Below, piece after piece: positions 1 through 10,733 of a stretch of 64,000 bases of DNA (position 1 is its first letter; each line of letters starts with the position of its first letter). The stretch spans positions 16,777,362 to 16,841,361 of the forward strand of contig NC_060061.1 of NCBI RefSeq assembly GCF_020283565.1, read 5' to 3'. The notes beneath the pieces were generated by a model. It did not search any database, had not been told where the DNA came from, and was given only the letters and a program-made list of their open reading frames with translations. Position numbers and translations under genes: made by a program. The DNA comes from Trifolium pratense. Taxonomy: Eukaryota > Streptophyta > Magnoliopsida > Fabales > Fabaceae.

Positions 1-167
1 AATTTGAAAAAAAGGACATATCATGGATGTTACAAAAAAAGTTCATATAAGTGCTTTCAATAGAGGATTGTCATTTGTAACATCCTAGAAGGCTTTACGC
101 ATTGTCGACTGACCCTACAAACCAACACGAGTCTTTTCAGCGTATCTTGTCCTCACTCGCACGCTTT

Positions 168-240
168 CCGGGAAACCTCCCAGAAGGTCACCCATCCAAA
201 GACTACTCAAAGTCAAGCACGCTTAACTGTAGAGTTCTTA
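168..240 (-). other. 5S rRNA-derived domain in Cassandra LTR (3' LTR)
   Basis: On the minus strand this reads through recognisable plant 5S rRNA landmarks: GTTAAGCGTGCTTG (A-box part of the internal Pol III promoter) and GGATGGGTGACC (C-box part), followed by a degenerate CTGGGAGG stretch. The ends of a functional 5S gene are not conserved, so this is a retroelement-borne copy and not a 5S rRNA gene. Confidence 0.88.
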
Positions 241-623
241 TCGAATGAGCTACCAAAAAGAAGATACATCTTGTTGATATAGGTAGTACCAAACAATTCT
301 TATATGCCTTCCGTCAACCATGCAGTCCCATATCTGCACGGTCTCAGGATCCCTCTCATTCCGATGTGATTCGTTTTTGCCTAGAAGCTGCCAGGAGCCG
401 CTAATTATCATGCCTCATGCACCGACAACCACTCCCCGCCCTCGTCAGACCCGGGCGTTACATGCCCACCAGCTTCCGCTTGGTTCGTCCTCGAACCACA
501 TCGTACTGGAGAGGTATGCTCTGATACCAATTGTAACATCCTAGAAGGCTTTACACATTTTCGACTAACCCTACAAACCAACACGAGTCTTTTCAGCGTA
601 TCTTGTCCTCACTCGCACGCTTT

Positions 624-696
624 CCGAGAAACTTTCCAGAAGGTCACCCATCCAAAGACTACTCCGAGTCAAGCACGCTTAACTGTGAAGTTCTTA
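624..696 (-). other. 5S rRNA-derived domain in Cassandra LTR (5' LTR)
   Basis: Second copy of the 5S-like block, with the same GTTAAGCGTGCTTG and GGATGGGTGACC boxes. It differs from the first copy at several positions, for example around 624-640. Being in the minus-strand 5' LTR, it is the copy positioned to act as an internal promoter. Confidence 0.88.
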
Positions 697-913
697 TCGA
701 ATGAGCTACCAAAAAGAAGATGCATCTTGTTGATATAGGTAGTACCAAACAATTTTTATATGCCTTCCTTCAACCATGCAATCTCATATCTGCACGGTCT
801 CAGGATCCCTCTCATTCCGATGTGATTAATTTTTGCCTAGAAGCTGCTAATTGTCATGCCTCATGCACCGACAATCACTCCCCGCCCTCGTCAGACCCGG
901 GCATTACATCATT

Positions 914-1376
914 GGACATAAAAAAAAAACACAGGATCTATATCATTGATTTTACCAATTCTTCCAATACCTAAAACCCAGTCTAAAAACATTTTTCTCT
1001 CCCCAACATTTGAAGTTGAAGCACTACTATAAGAAGCAAGTTTTTAGTTAAAGTCAAAACTTCACAAAAATACATAGATAGTGGTCTACTCGCTTTTGGT
1101 TTGGGCTTTGCGAATGGAACTTGCATTATCGAAAAATAGGGCTCGTTCACTTGACTTCTCACTTGACCTAACACATGAATCGACTATCCGACCGAGATTC
1201 TGAATTATAATCAATCCATCATAAATTGCTAACAACTATATTTATGGCCTATCTCCGCATTCATTTTTATTCAACCGTCAGCTTAACCCGTATTGTCTAA
1301 GAGTGTTCAAATTGAAATCGATTCAAACTAAATCTTTTTAAACTGAAATTGTTAAAATTTTATTTGTAATCTACTA
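914..1376. other. Gene-less AT-rich spacer
   Basis: No conserved reading frame, RNA gene or complete repeat is recognisable between the Cassandra TSD and the next MITE. Confidence 0.6.
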
Positions 1377-1685
1377 CTCTCTCCGTCCCATAATATAAGC
1401 AAGAAAAAAATCATTTTTTCATGTTCCAAATTATAAGCAAAAAAACAAACTTTTGTCATTTTCAATATTTACTTTTACTTATTCTCAAAAAATTAAATGT
1501 AAATTGCATTTAATTTACTCTCTTTTCTTTTCCCCATAATCAATAACCAATAATTTTTTTTTTATATCTTTCAATGAAACTTATTTCAAGAAAAACACAA
1601 AAAATCATACTTCAAATTATCATATTTTATTTTTCTTAATAAGCGTGAAAATATTTTTTTTGCTTATATTATGGGACGGAAGGAG
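1377..1685. mobile_element. Stowaway-like MITE (Tc1/mariner type)
   Basis: Terminal inverted repeats begin CTCTCTCCGTCCCATAATAT and end as its near reverse complement (ATATTATGGGACGGAAGGAG). The element is 309 bp, AT-rich and non-coding. It is flanked by TA on both sides (1375-1376, 1686-1687), the target duplication expected of Stowaway MITEs. Confidence 0.85.
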
Positions 1686-1687
1686 TA

Positions 1688-2355
1688 CTTCATAAAATAT
1701 ATTAAATAGCCCCCCTTCCATTTCTATTGAAAATCATTTTTTGAAAACTTTAATTTATGAACAAATCATTAATAGATTTAAAAATGAAAATTTAGGACCG
1801 ACCTTGTTTCTATGTTCCCCTCCCTTCTCTTCAAAGAAAATGGAAACGTTTATAAAATCAAATTATATAAAAACCGAGCACATGTACCTTGTCTTCCTCA
1901 CATTATTGCATTTTTTATATGGAATGAAAAATAAAAATGATACAAATTTTTGTCATCTTATTCAAAATAATAAAAATGAGTAAGAAGAATTTATTTGCTC
2001 ACACAAATACCGAATCACAATAGATCTAAGAACATTTGGATGAGTAGACAAAAGAAAATCATAATTTGACTTAGAGGTCCTGAGTTTGAGAATTCAACCA
2101 AAAAATACAATAGTGTTAATTAATTTTGTCACTCTTCACATTTTTTTTGTTAAATAGTTTATTGATTATCTTTCATTTCAAAATGATAAGTAGAAGTATT
2201 AAAAATTGAATTTGATTCTAAATACATGTATTGGAATTCGTGTTTTTTTTTTCTTTCCATCTTTTTTTTCTTAAATCAAACAGATCCTAAGAAGGATATC
2301 CGATTAAACAAAATAGACATACTACTAGTAAGTAGTAACACTTAGCAAGTTGCTA
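1688..2355. other. Gene-less AT-rich spacer
   Basis: Only short, low-complexity reading frames are seen. Nothing identifiable. Confidence 0.6.
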
Positions 2356-2495
2356 CTCCGTTTGATTAAAAAGAAGAAAGTGAGAAGGAAGAAAAACACG
2401 AAAATCAATTAATAAACTTAAGATTTAATTAAATTCATTCATTAATATTCGTGTTTTTCTTGTTTTTTCACTTTCTTTTCTTCGTACCAAATCCA
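2356..2495. mobile_element. Foldback MITE remnant
   Basis: Two arms are approximate reverse complements: GAAAAACACGAAAATCAAT on the left, ATTAATATTCGTGTTTTTC on the right. The outer parts are CCGTTTGATT and GTACCAAATC. It resembles the element at 47465-47610, which has the intact TIR GTCCGTTTGG, so this looks like a decayed member of that family. Confidence 0.55.
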
Positions 2496-3674
2496 CCCTC
2501 CAATATCTAATACTTGTAGGCTTGTAGCTCAATGTATGTCGGGGTTTTGAGTCAGCAACCCAACCCAACATGATGTCTTCCTCGAGATTGTCTCCTATAT
2601 GAACGGCAAGGATTATGATAAAAAATCCTGACCGTTAATTTAATGTCGTGTACGGTCAAAGTCACAGGGGTCAACAACATCAGATCATCACTGATGACAC
2701 ACATCATTATCTAACAGACCGGAGCCGATGATGTGAAGCATTCACGCCTGCATGTTGCATTGCATTGCATTGCATGCCACACCTCACACGTGCAAAGATT
2801 TATCTTTGAGTTAGTTACCGCGCACGTGTGGGACCACTTACAGCCAGAGTGGCTGGCTCGTGTTAAGTTAAGTCACGGTCAAGGTAAGCCGTGTTGTGTT
2901 GCTGCTTGCTTGGGTCTGAGGCTCTGAGCTCATGGCTCACGTGAACAATCAACACTTTAATTTGTTGCTACCAACCTTTCTCTTCTTTTTATGGTTGCAA
3001 AAGCTTCTCATTTTTCTTTGATTATCAACCACTAGAATGAATTACGAGACAAAAGCAACGCTGGGGGCTGGGCTTTTTTGTAAACATGGAGGGCCTCCAT
3101 GTGTTGTGTGGGCTTCGGCTGTTTATGTTTGAGAATTTCTCCTGGTGCGTCCCGTTAATTTTTAATTATTTAAATTGCGAATGTTATAAAAATTATTTTT
3201 TATTTTGTTAAAATCAAGATCTACTACTTAAATAGCAAATAAGTCGATAGTCAAGTCTAATATTTTATACGTTAATATTTGTACTCCTCACATCACCTAC
3301 CAAGCAATCTTTATATTTTTTGGGAGGACAATTTTAATTAATGAATGGTGTCTTCTTCCATATTCTTTTTTGTAAAATAATGAGATAAAATATGGAAGGT
3401 TAAATTCAAGAGAGTTGGATGATGGATTGAGATTCTCTACGATAAGAAAATATTAAATTTAGACGATTACAATTAAGAAAGTTTCACATTACTTGAAAAT
3501 TGAAGCTAAAGATATATAGTTAGTGCTAGATAAGACTCAGACTTCTTAACTCAACGAGACATTTGTATGTATAAATAATAGTAAATGACAAAACCATATG
3601 TTAAGACTTGCATAAAACCATATGTTAAGACTTGCATAGTTTAGAGATATTTAGGAGTTAACTAATTAACTATT
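2496..3674. other. Gene-less region, locally GC-richer (2530-3130)
   Basis: No gene is recognised. The part 2530-3130 is less AT-rich than its surroundings. It contains three CACGTG hexamers and a short TGCAT/TTGCA run (about 2754-2776). It could be promoter-like sequence or part of an unrecognised repeat. Confidence 0.45.
2787..2943. promoter_or_regulatory. Cluster of three G-box hexamers
   Basis: CACGTG occurs at 2787-2792, 2823-2828 and 2938-2943. Each has ACGT-core flanks (CACACGTGC, GCACGTGTG, TCACGTGAA) of the type bound by bZIP and bHLH proteins. No downstream gene is visible on either strand, so a regulatory role is an inference from motif density only. Confidence 0.35.
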
Positions 3675-4090
3675 CAAGATCGGTTTTGGGTCAGGGCAAG
3701 CAGGGCCTTAGCCAGGGCCTCTCAAAAATTGGGACCTCAATTTTTTTTTTTTGCAAGTCCATCATTTAAAACATTGGTCTTAAGTATTTTTTTCGGAGGA
3801 CAAAGATCATTAAATGTCATTTGGTCTAATGGTCTGCACATGTGTGTTAAGATTTTAGTGTGTGGAATGAGTTTTTCTATAAATAGAATTACTCTATGGC
3901 ATTAGTAAAAAAAAGAATTACTATATGGCTTATAAGTAATTTACTACTTTTTTTTAAAAAAAGAAATTATATTTTATTATTTCTTTGAAAAATTAATTTT
4001 TAAAATTAAAATGCAATTTTTTTAATATATTTTTTATTAGAGTCATTTTTATTATTTGTCTCGGGCCTTCAAAATCTCGGAACCAATCCT
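3675..4090. mobile_element. Degenerate hAT-like MITE
   Basis: The left end CAAGATCGGTTTTGGGTC and the right-end sequence TCGGGCCTTC...TCGGAACCAATCCT resemble the ends of the better-preserved element at 24491-24833. Flanks TAACTATT and TAACCATC are similar but not identical, so the target duplication is decayed or absent. Poly-A/T and G-rich patches lie between. Confidence 0.4.
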
Positions 4091-4790
4091 ATAACCATCT
4101 AATAACAAACTATATCAAACTAATATAAAGTTTAACTAACTAATGGCTACTAACTAATCACCATTATTCTTAACACCATCCAAAACAGACGGTGAGTAGA
4201 ACATTAGCCTTTTAATTTTTTCAAGGGTTAAGAATTAAGATGAGCTCTGCAGTTGGTTGCTTCTAATATATTATACAAATTATTTTACTTTCATTTTTGA
4301 AATTCATGGTTTATTTATTTACTGTATAATGAATGAATAATAGTAGTATTTTCTTGTTTTGTAAACACTAGCATTTTTATGTAATGGAAAATGCTAGTGA
4401 TGTGTCAATTTAGTGTCACTTCACTTGGTCACTCTAACAAAAAGAGTGAATAAGTGAGAGTGTCCCTGTATGAATGTTTTCATTTTTGTTCAGTCAGGAA
4501 GAGAATATTTGTTGCAGAACTATTTAGTGGACTTGGTAGATTAAGTCACAAAGTGTTGTCATTCTGTTCTTCTGCTGTTGAACAAAGTGTTGTCCATTCT
4601 GTCCTGAGATTTTTAAAGTTGTAGTACTATACCCCCCTTGAGATCATCAAGGCATTTCTAGATTTACCATGCCATGAAATACTATTGAAATTTGGAGTGA
4701 GATATACTAACCATTGTGTTTGAGAGATACACTTGAAGACCGTATTCAAGTACTGCTTTTAAATATTTGTGCCACAATTAAAGCTGCTTT
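4091..4790. other. Gene-less AT-rich spacer
   Basis: No recognisable coding region or complete repeat. A few short direct repeats around AGTGTTGTC (4550-4600). Confidence 0.55.
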
Positions 4791-5540
4791 GAGTATTTGT
4801 ATTAATGTAGGGGATTAAAATGAATATCAGATATATATGATTTCTTGGGGTTGAAGAAATTGAAAATGAATGAAAGAATTGAAGAGAGAATTAAGAGATT
4901 ATAGTGGAAATAAATGTGTTGTGTATTATTCCCTTAGAATGATCAAGCTTATATAGCCCAAAAATTCAAAAAAGTTGGTTACAAACGGATGAGCTCAACT
5001 TGCGCCTACCTGATAGGCCAAGCCAAAGTTCAACTCGTGCCAATCTTGCCTAAAAGCTTAAGCTTTAACTAAACATAATGGCTAATAAGCTTGCTAAACA
5101 ACAATGCTAAAACATGTATTACAAACAACAGTAAGCAAGCAGCAATGCACAAGTCCTTATAAGAAGTACTTGGTCCCTATCCCTTGTTTGCTAGTTGTCA
5201 AATAACCGATTATCTCAAAACCTTAAGGTATTAGGATAGAGCCATATCAATGGTTTTATATTATTTCTAACACGCCTCCTCACGCAAGAGCTCAATGGGC
5301 TTGAAGCGTGGATAATGCATAGGTCCACCTACCATATGCTTAAATTCCACTTTTTAATTAGAAAGTGAGGGGAGCGGGGATCGAACTCTAGACCATTTAG
5401 TCATATAGACTCTGATACCATGTCAAATAACCGATTATCCCAAAACCTTAAGGTGTTAGGATAGAGTCATATCAATGGTTTTATATTATTTCTAACACTA
5501 GTCAAGATGTCGGATCTTAACACTTCTGAATTTGTCAATT
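4791..5540. repeat. Interspersed repeat, copy A (host of a TRIM)
   Basis: The stretches ATGAATATCAGATATATATG (about 4820), GCAGCAATGCACAAGTCCTT (about 5139) and TCAAGATGTCGGATCTTAAC recur in the same order at 27567-27750. The 302-bp TRIM at 5196-5497 interrupts this copy. Copy B also lacks roughly 250 bp present here (about 4850-5120). The class of the repeat is not identified. Confidence 0.6.
5196..5497 (-). mobile_element. Small TRIM retrotransposon, 302 bp, complete
   Basis: Two 77-bp LTRs (5196-5272 and 5421-5497) start TGTCAAATAACC and end TTTCTAACA, with only a few differences between them. On the minus strand the primer binding site TGGTATCAGAGTC (5408-5420) directly abuts the 5' LTR. 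A purine tract GTGAGGAGGCG abuts the 3' LTR (5273 onward). The target duplication CTAGT is perfect at 5191-5195 and 5498-5502. The 148-bp interior is non-coding. The uninterrupted site survives in copy B near 27.72 kb. Confidence 0.9.
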
Positions 5541-6466
5541 ATCTAAATAAAATGCTTGGAATGAGGTATACTTGCTTAGGCACATACCTAAATAATTTTA
5601 AGTTAGGCACACACACAAAAGTTTTAAAAAATTAATTGAAAAGATGGTTTTTTTATTTTATTATTATTTTTTTTGATAAGCTAATTGAAAAGATGTTAAA
5701 ATAATGTTTCATGATGTATTTTACATTTAAATTTTTTTATTTGTGTGTGTGTAACACCCCGAACTAACTACCCTTAAAAACGTGATCTTAAAAACTTTTT
5801 AAAGATAAGTAGCCGGAGCGCTACGGAAAACATTTTATAAAACGATCGTGCACATGACACGAAACGTCGCAGCGGAAAACATTACATAAAGGATTTTCAA
5901 AGCAATGAACATGATAGTTCAAAAGATAATTCATTAGCATAAAACATAAGTTAAGATGTTCGCATCGATATACGACGGAATACAAACGATCCCCGACTCG
6001 ATGTTACAAAATACCAGAGCACTAATATACATCACAGCCCAACTAAACTTAACAAAACTATACAAAGGTAGCCTACACTAGCTCCTCACCAAAAGTGCTC
6101 CACACCAAAACGATCTACAGCTAAAGCTCGATCGAAACCACGACCTGAATACCTGAACCCCCAAAGGTCCAGCACATAACAAATAGGTAGAGAGTTAGTA
6201 AACATAATCACATACATACGAATATAGAAACGCACCTATATTCAACCTATCACGTATACTAACTCACACACATGCCTCAATAAGTAATACACCAGATAAC
6301 ACATACTCACAAATACACAACCAGATAGTTTCACGTCGTTTCGGACAACACAAAGAACTCACATAACACATAACACATAATTGCACATTTACTCAAATGC
6401 GACTAATGCCAAACATTCAATGTCATGCCAACCTAGACACGACTAATGCATGTAGTACCATCTTCT

Positions 6467-6715
6467 TTATCAAGGAACTTACCATTGATATCCTTCTTTA
6501 TTGGACAAGTCCAATATCCTTCTTTATCAGACAAGTCTGATATCCCTAAATAATGCATGAATTTATGAATGCCATGCATTTACCAAACATATGATAATCA
6601 CTTAGCACGAAGCTACTGCTCACTACATGGATAACATAATCCATTAAACTTCTTTATCAGACAAACTGATATTCTTCTTTATCGGACAACCCGATATACA
6701 AAAATACATATACTT
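6467..6715. repeat. CTTCTTTATC / GATATCC short repeat block inside the LTR
   Basis: CTTCTTTAT followed by small dyads (GGACAAGTCC, AGACAAGTCT, CGGACAACCCG) and ATATCC recurs about six times, with a 70-bp unrelated insert. The equivalent block is present in LTR copy 2 and in part in the truncated LTR. Each unit can form a short hairpin. Confidence 0.6.
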
Positions 6716-6844
6716 CTTTGACATTTTATATAAATGCCATTACACAACACAATTATTAAACATATAATAATTCCAAACCAAAACGAAACCAAATACATGG
6801 ATACACACACTTTACAAACATTAGCAAAAATTGCTGTCACTGAG

Positions 6845-6975
6845 GCCTTCGCTAAGCGAGGGCTTAGCGAGACATAGCGAACCTTACCAGGAAGTCACCT
6901 GCTCATGGCGAGCATTGGCGAGCTTCAGCGAACATGTTCGCTACAGCGAACTCCTGGTCGCTTAGCGAACTACAC
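6845..6975. repeat. GCGAA/GCTAAGCGAG cluster in the LTR
   Basis: An otherwise AT-rich LTR contains about ten copies in 130 bp of a GCGAAC or GCGAGC core in both orientations, for example TTCGCTAAGCGAG, TAGCGAAC, GGCGAGC, GTTCGCT and CGCTTAGCGAAC. Several form perfect short dyads. The same cluster is at about 9763-9893 in LTR copy 2. Confidence 0.65.
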
Positions 6976-7815
6976 CAGAAAAATATCTGTTCTTGAGTTT
7001 TCCAAAGGCGGTTTAACACTCAAATCCATCCAAAATACATTATAACATGTTATAAATGCATAACAAGTGATCAATCATGTATATACCATACATATATACA
7101 TGTATTAACATTCACAAACACCAAAACACATCACACATACAAAATCATGCCAATTTCTTGCAAAATAAGCAAAGTTGCATAAACATGCAAAACCATCATC
7201 AAACATATACATATTCCCTCCTAGATGTTCATTAAGCATACTAAGATGAAAAGGACATGTTTATGATAAAGAAATTTCACCCAAAACCCAAAGAAATTGG
7301 GTGAGAGAGTTTGGGAATGGAGGCTAGACACCTCCCCTCTCTTGGATCACCCAAGCTTATGCTTAACCACTCTCACCTTAGATTGAATGATGATTCTTGG
7401 CCTCTAAATCTCTTCTCCTTCCTCGAGTTCTTCTAGCCAAAACCCTAGCTTAGCTTGTTCTTGCTTCTAAGCCTACAACTTCTAACTGCTCATGAAAAAC
7501 AAGTTATGATACTATTCCTTGGTTTGACTTGCTACTTATACCACTTCCTAATGGTCATGAACCAAGCCCAATGGCTTAGGCCCATTAAGCTCTCACACAC
7601 GCCCCAAGCCCACTAACACGACAAAGGTTTCGCTCACAAACTTATGTTCGCGATAAATAATTATAGGTCGCGTAAATAAATATTTAACACTAACCCAAAA
7701 TATATGCAAATATATAAAATACCGATTTACTAAAAATCGGGTCGTTACAACTCTACCCCCCTTAAAAGAATTTCGCCCTCGAAATTTCCTAAGAGATAAA
7801 ACAGAGAACGAACCC

Positions 7816-8664
7816 TCAACGCGGCATCTTCGGTTTCTTGCATACCGGACTCTTGTGACCTTCCTCGCCACAATTGAAACAAAACACTTTCACCCGACAA
7901 GCATCGGCCTTGTGCCCAAACTGTCCACAATTGAAACACTTGTCGCTTTTCCTCGGGCAATCATATGACATATGACCCCGCTCTCCACATTTGTAACAAC
8001 TTCCACTTCCTTGCTTCTTCTTTCCACTTCCATTGCCCTTGTTCTCATACGGCTTACCACGATCCAAACCTTTTCCTTTCCTATCATTCAGAACTTTATA
8101 GTAGTTGGTCTTGGCTTTGCTATCTTCATCACAAATCCTTGCCTTGGTCATAAGGGTCGGAAAATCCCTGATTTCAGAAAATCCAATCAAAAGCTTGATA
8201 TCCGGACGAAGTCCACTCTCGAACTTGACACACTTATCCTCTTCGGCTCCCACCGTGTTGTAGTGTGGACTAAACACACACAACGCTTCAAACTTAGCCG
8301 AATACTCGGCGACCGATAAATTTCCTTGCTTGAGCTCCATGAACTCGATCACTTTCTTGTTCTTCACATCAGCCGGAAAGTACTTCCTTAAAAATTCCCT
8401 TTTGAAAGTTTCCCAAACGATGGCAACACCGTCCACTCCTATCCTGAGTCTCACATTCCTCCACCAAACGATTGCCTCCTCTCTAAGGGCATAAGTTCCC
8501 AAAGTAGTCTTGTTCTCCTTAGAACAACCCATTGCTTCAAAGATGATCTCAACCTCATCTAACCACTTGACGTTAGAATGTATTAACAGTGTACCCAACA
8601 TATGCTTCATACAAGAGAAAGAAAATCCTAATGGCTCACATGAACCGACCTGCTCTGATACCAC
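7816..8664 (-). CDS. Truncated Gag polyprotein, copy 1 (Ty3/gypsy)
   Basis: Gag is the structural protein that packages retroelement RNA. The frame is open for 282 codons to a stop at 7816. It opens inside the primer binding site without an ATG; the first ATG is at 8610. The Retrotrans_gag core is visible (WWRNVR near residue 68, FLRKYFP at 91-97, LKQGNLSVAEY at 111-121). Three CX2CX4HX4C zinc knuckles follow, starting at residues 223, 243 and 262. The usual leader and N-terminal part of gag are missing. The frame ends 67 bp before the LTR, so pol is absent. It may be translated from a non-standard start or be non-functional. Copy 2 differs at two residues. Confidence 0.85.
   Translation of the reverse strand: MVSEQVGSCEPLGFSFSCMKHMLGTLLIHSNVKWLDEVEIIFEAMGCSKENKTTLGTYALREEAIVWWRNVRLRIGVDGVAIVWETFKREFLRKYFPADVKNKKVIEFMELKQGNLSVAEYSAKFEALCVFSPHYNTVGAEEDKCVKFESGLRPDIKLLIGFSEIRDFPTLMTKARICDEDSKAKTNYYKVLNDRKGKGLDRGKPYENKGNGSGKKKQGSGSCYKCGERGHMSYDCPRKSDKCFNCGQFGHKADACRVKVFCFNCGEEGHKSPVCKKPKMPR
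8652..8663 (-). other. Primer binding site (tRNA-iMet), gypsy derivative
   Basis: TGGTATCAGAGC on the minus strand, four bases inside the LTR start at 8668. A second copy lies at 11570-11581 before the third LTR. Confidence 0.85.
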
Positions 8665-8667
8665 TAT

Positions 8668-10667
8668 TGTAACACCCCGAACTAACTACCCTTAAAAACG
8701 TGATCTTAAAAACTTTTTAAAGATAAGTAGCCGGAGCGCTACGGAAAACATTTTATAAAACGATCGTGCACATGACACGAAACGTCGCAGCGGAAAACAT
8801 TACATAAAGGATTTTCAAAGCAATGAACATGATAGTTCAAAAGATAATTCATTAGCATAAAACATAAGTTAAGATGTTCGCATCGATATACGACGGAATA
8901 CAAACGATCCCCGACTCGATGTTACAAAATACCAGAGCACTAATATACATCACAGCCCAACTAAACTTAACAAAACTATACAAAGGTAGCCTACACTAGC
9001 TCCTCACCAAAAGTGCTCCACACCAAAACGATCTACAGCTAAAGCTCGATCGAAACCACGACCTGAATACCTGAACCCCCAAAGGTCCAGCACATAACAA
9101 ATAGGTAGAGAGTTAGTAAACATAATCACATACATACGAATATAGAAACGCACCTATATTCAACCTATCACGTATACTAACTCACACACATGCCTCAATA
9201 AGTAATACACCAGATAACACATACTCACAAATACACAACCAGATAGTTTCACGTCGTTTCGGACAACACAAAGAACTCACATAACACATAACACATAATT
9301 GCACATTTACTCAAATGCGACTAATGCCAAACATTCAATGTCATGCCAACCTAGACACGACTAATGCATGTGGTACCATCTTCTTTATCAAGGAACTTAC
9401 CATTGATATCCTTCTTTATTGGACAAGTCCAATATCCTTCTTTATCAGACAAGTCTGATATCCCTAAATAATGCATGAATTTATGAATGCCATGCATTTA
9501 CCAAACATATGATAATCACTTAGCACGAAGCTACTGCTCACTACATGGATAACATAATCCATTAAACTTCTTTATCAGACAAACTGATATTCTTCTTTAT
9601 CGGACAACCCGATATACAAAAATACATATACTTCTTTGACATTTTATATAAATGCCATTACACAACACAATTATTAAACATATAATAATTCCAAACCAAA
9701 ACGAAACCAAATACATGGATACACACACTTTACAAACATTAGCAAAAATTGCTGTCACTGAGGCCTTCGCTAAGCGAGGGCTTAGCGAGACATAGCGAAC
9801 CTTACCAGGAAGTCACCTGCTCATGGCGAGCATTGGCGAGCTTCAGCGAACATGTTCGCTACAGCGAACTCCTGGTCGCTTAGCGAACTACACCAGAAAA
9901 ATATCTGTTCTTGAGTTTTCCAAAGGCGGTTTAACACTCAAATCCATCCAAAATACATTATAACATGTTATAAATGCATAACAAGTGATCAATCATGTAT
10001 ATACCATACATATATACATGTATTAACATTCACAAACACCAAAACACATCACACATACAAAATCATGCCAATTTCTTGCAAAATAAGCAAAGTTGCATAA
10101 ACATGCAAAACCATCATCAAACATATACATATTCCCTCCTAGATGTTCATTAAGCATACTAAGATGAAAATGACATGTTTATGATAAAGAAATTTCACCC
10201 AAAACCCAAAGAAATTGGGTGAGAGAGTTTGGGAATGGAGGCTAGACACCTCCCCTCTCTTGGATCACCCAAGCTTATGCTTAACCACTCTCACCTTAGA
10301 TTGAATGATGATTCTTGGCCTCTAAATCTCTTCTCCTTCCTCGAGTTCTTCTAGCCAAAACCCTAGCTTAGCTTGTTCTTGCTTCTAAGCCTACAACTTC
10401 TAACTTCTCATGAAAAACAAGTTATGATACTATTCCTTGGTTTGACTTGCTACTTATACCACTTCCTAATGGTCATGAACCAAGCCCAATGGCTTAGGCC
10501 CATTAAGCTCTCACACACGCCCCAAGCCCACTAACACGACAAAGGTTTCGCTCACAAACTTATGTTCGCGATAAATAATTATAGGTCGCGTAAATAAATA
10601 TTTAACACTAACCCAAAATATATGCAAATATATAAAATATCGATTTACTAAAAATCGGGTCGTTACA
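8668..10667 (-). repeat. Gypsy LTR copy 2 (2,000 bp), shared middle LTR
   Basis: Full-length LTR serving as the 5' LTR of the left unit and the 3' LTR of the right unit. It shares G at the position equivalent to 6454 with the truncated third LTR, so copies 2 and 3 group together at that site. Confidence 0.88.
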
Positions 10668-10733
10668 ACTCTACCCCCCTTAAAAGAATTTCGCCCTCGA
10701 AATTTCCTAAGAGATAAAACAGAGAACGAACCC

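Larger units (their letters stand above)
76..908 (-). mobile_element. Cassandra TRIM retrotransposon, complete
   Basis: Two direct LTRs (76-462, 387 bp; 532-908, 377 bp) start TGTAACATCC and end GTTACA or ATTACA. They flank a 69-bp internal region. Read on the minus strand, a primer binding site TGGTATCAGAGC (518-529), complementary to initiator Met-tRNA, sits two bases inside the 5' LTR (532-908). The 5-bp target duplication TCATT is intact at 71-75 and 909-913. Each LTR carries a 5S rRNA-like block, the hallmark of Cassandra elements. There is no coding capacity, so it depends on enzymes from other elements. The LTRs differ by scattered substitutions and a 10-bp insertion in LTR 76-462, so the insertion is not very recent. 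Confidence 0.93.
5750..7749 (-). repeat. Gypsy LTR copy 1 (2,000 bp)
   Basis: Complete LTR with TG...CA ends, the 3' LTR in minus-strand orientation. Against copy 2, I noted four substitutions while reading (including positions 6454 and about 7251), so the two are about 99.8% identical. That figure is a manual scan, not an alignment. Confidence 0.88.

Noticed and set aside
320..974. Two plus-strand frames (74 and 84 codons) at the left end
   Set aside because: Both lie within the non-coding Cassandra LTRs and have no conserved domain.
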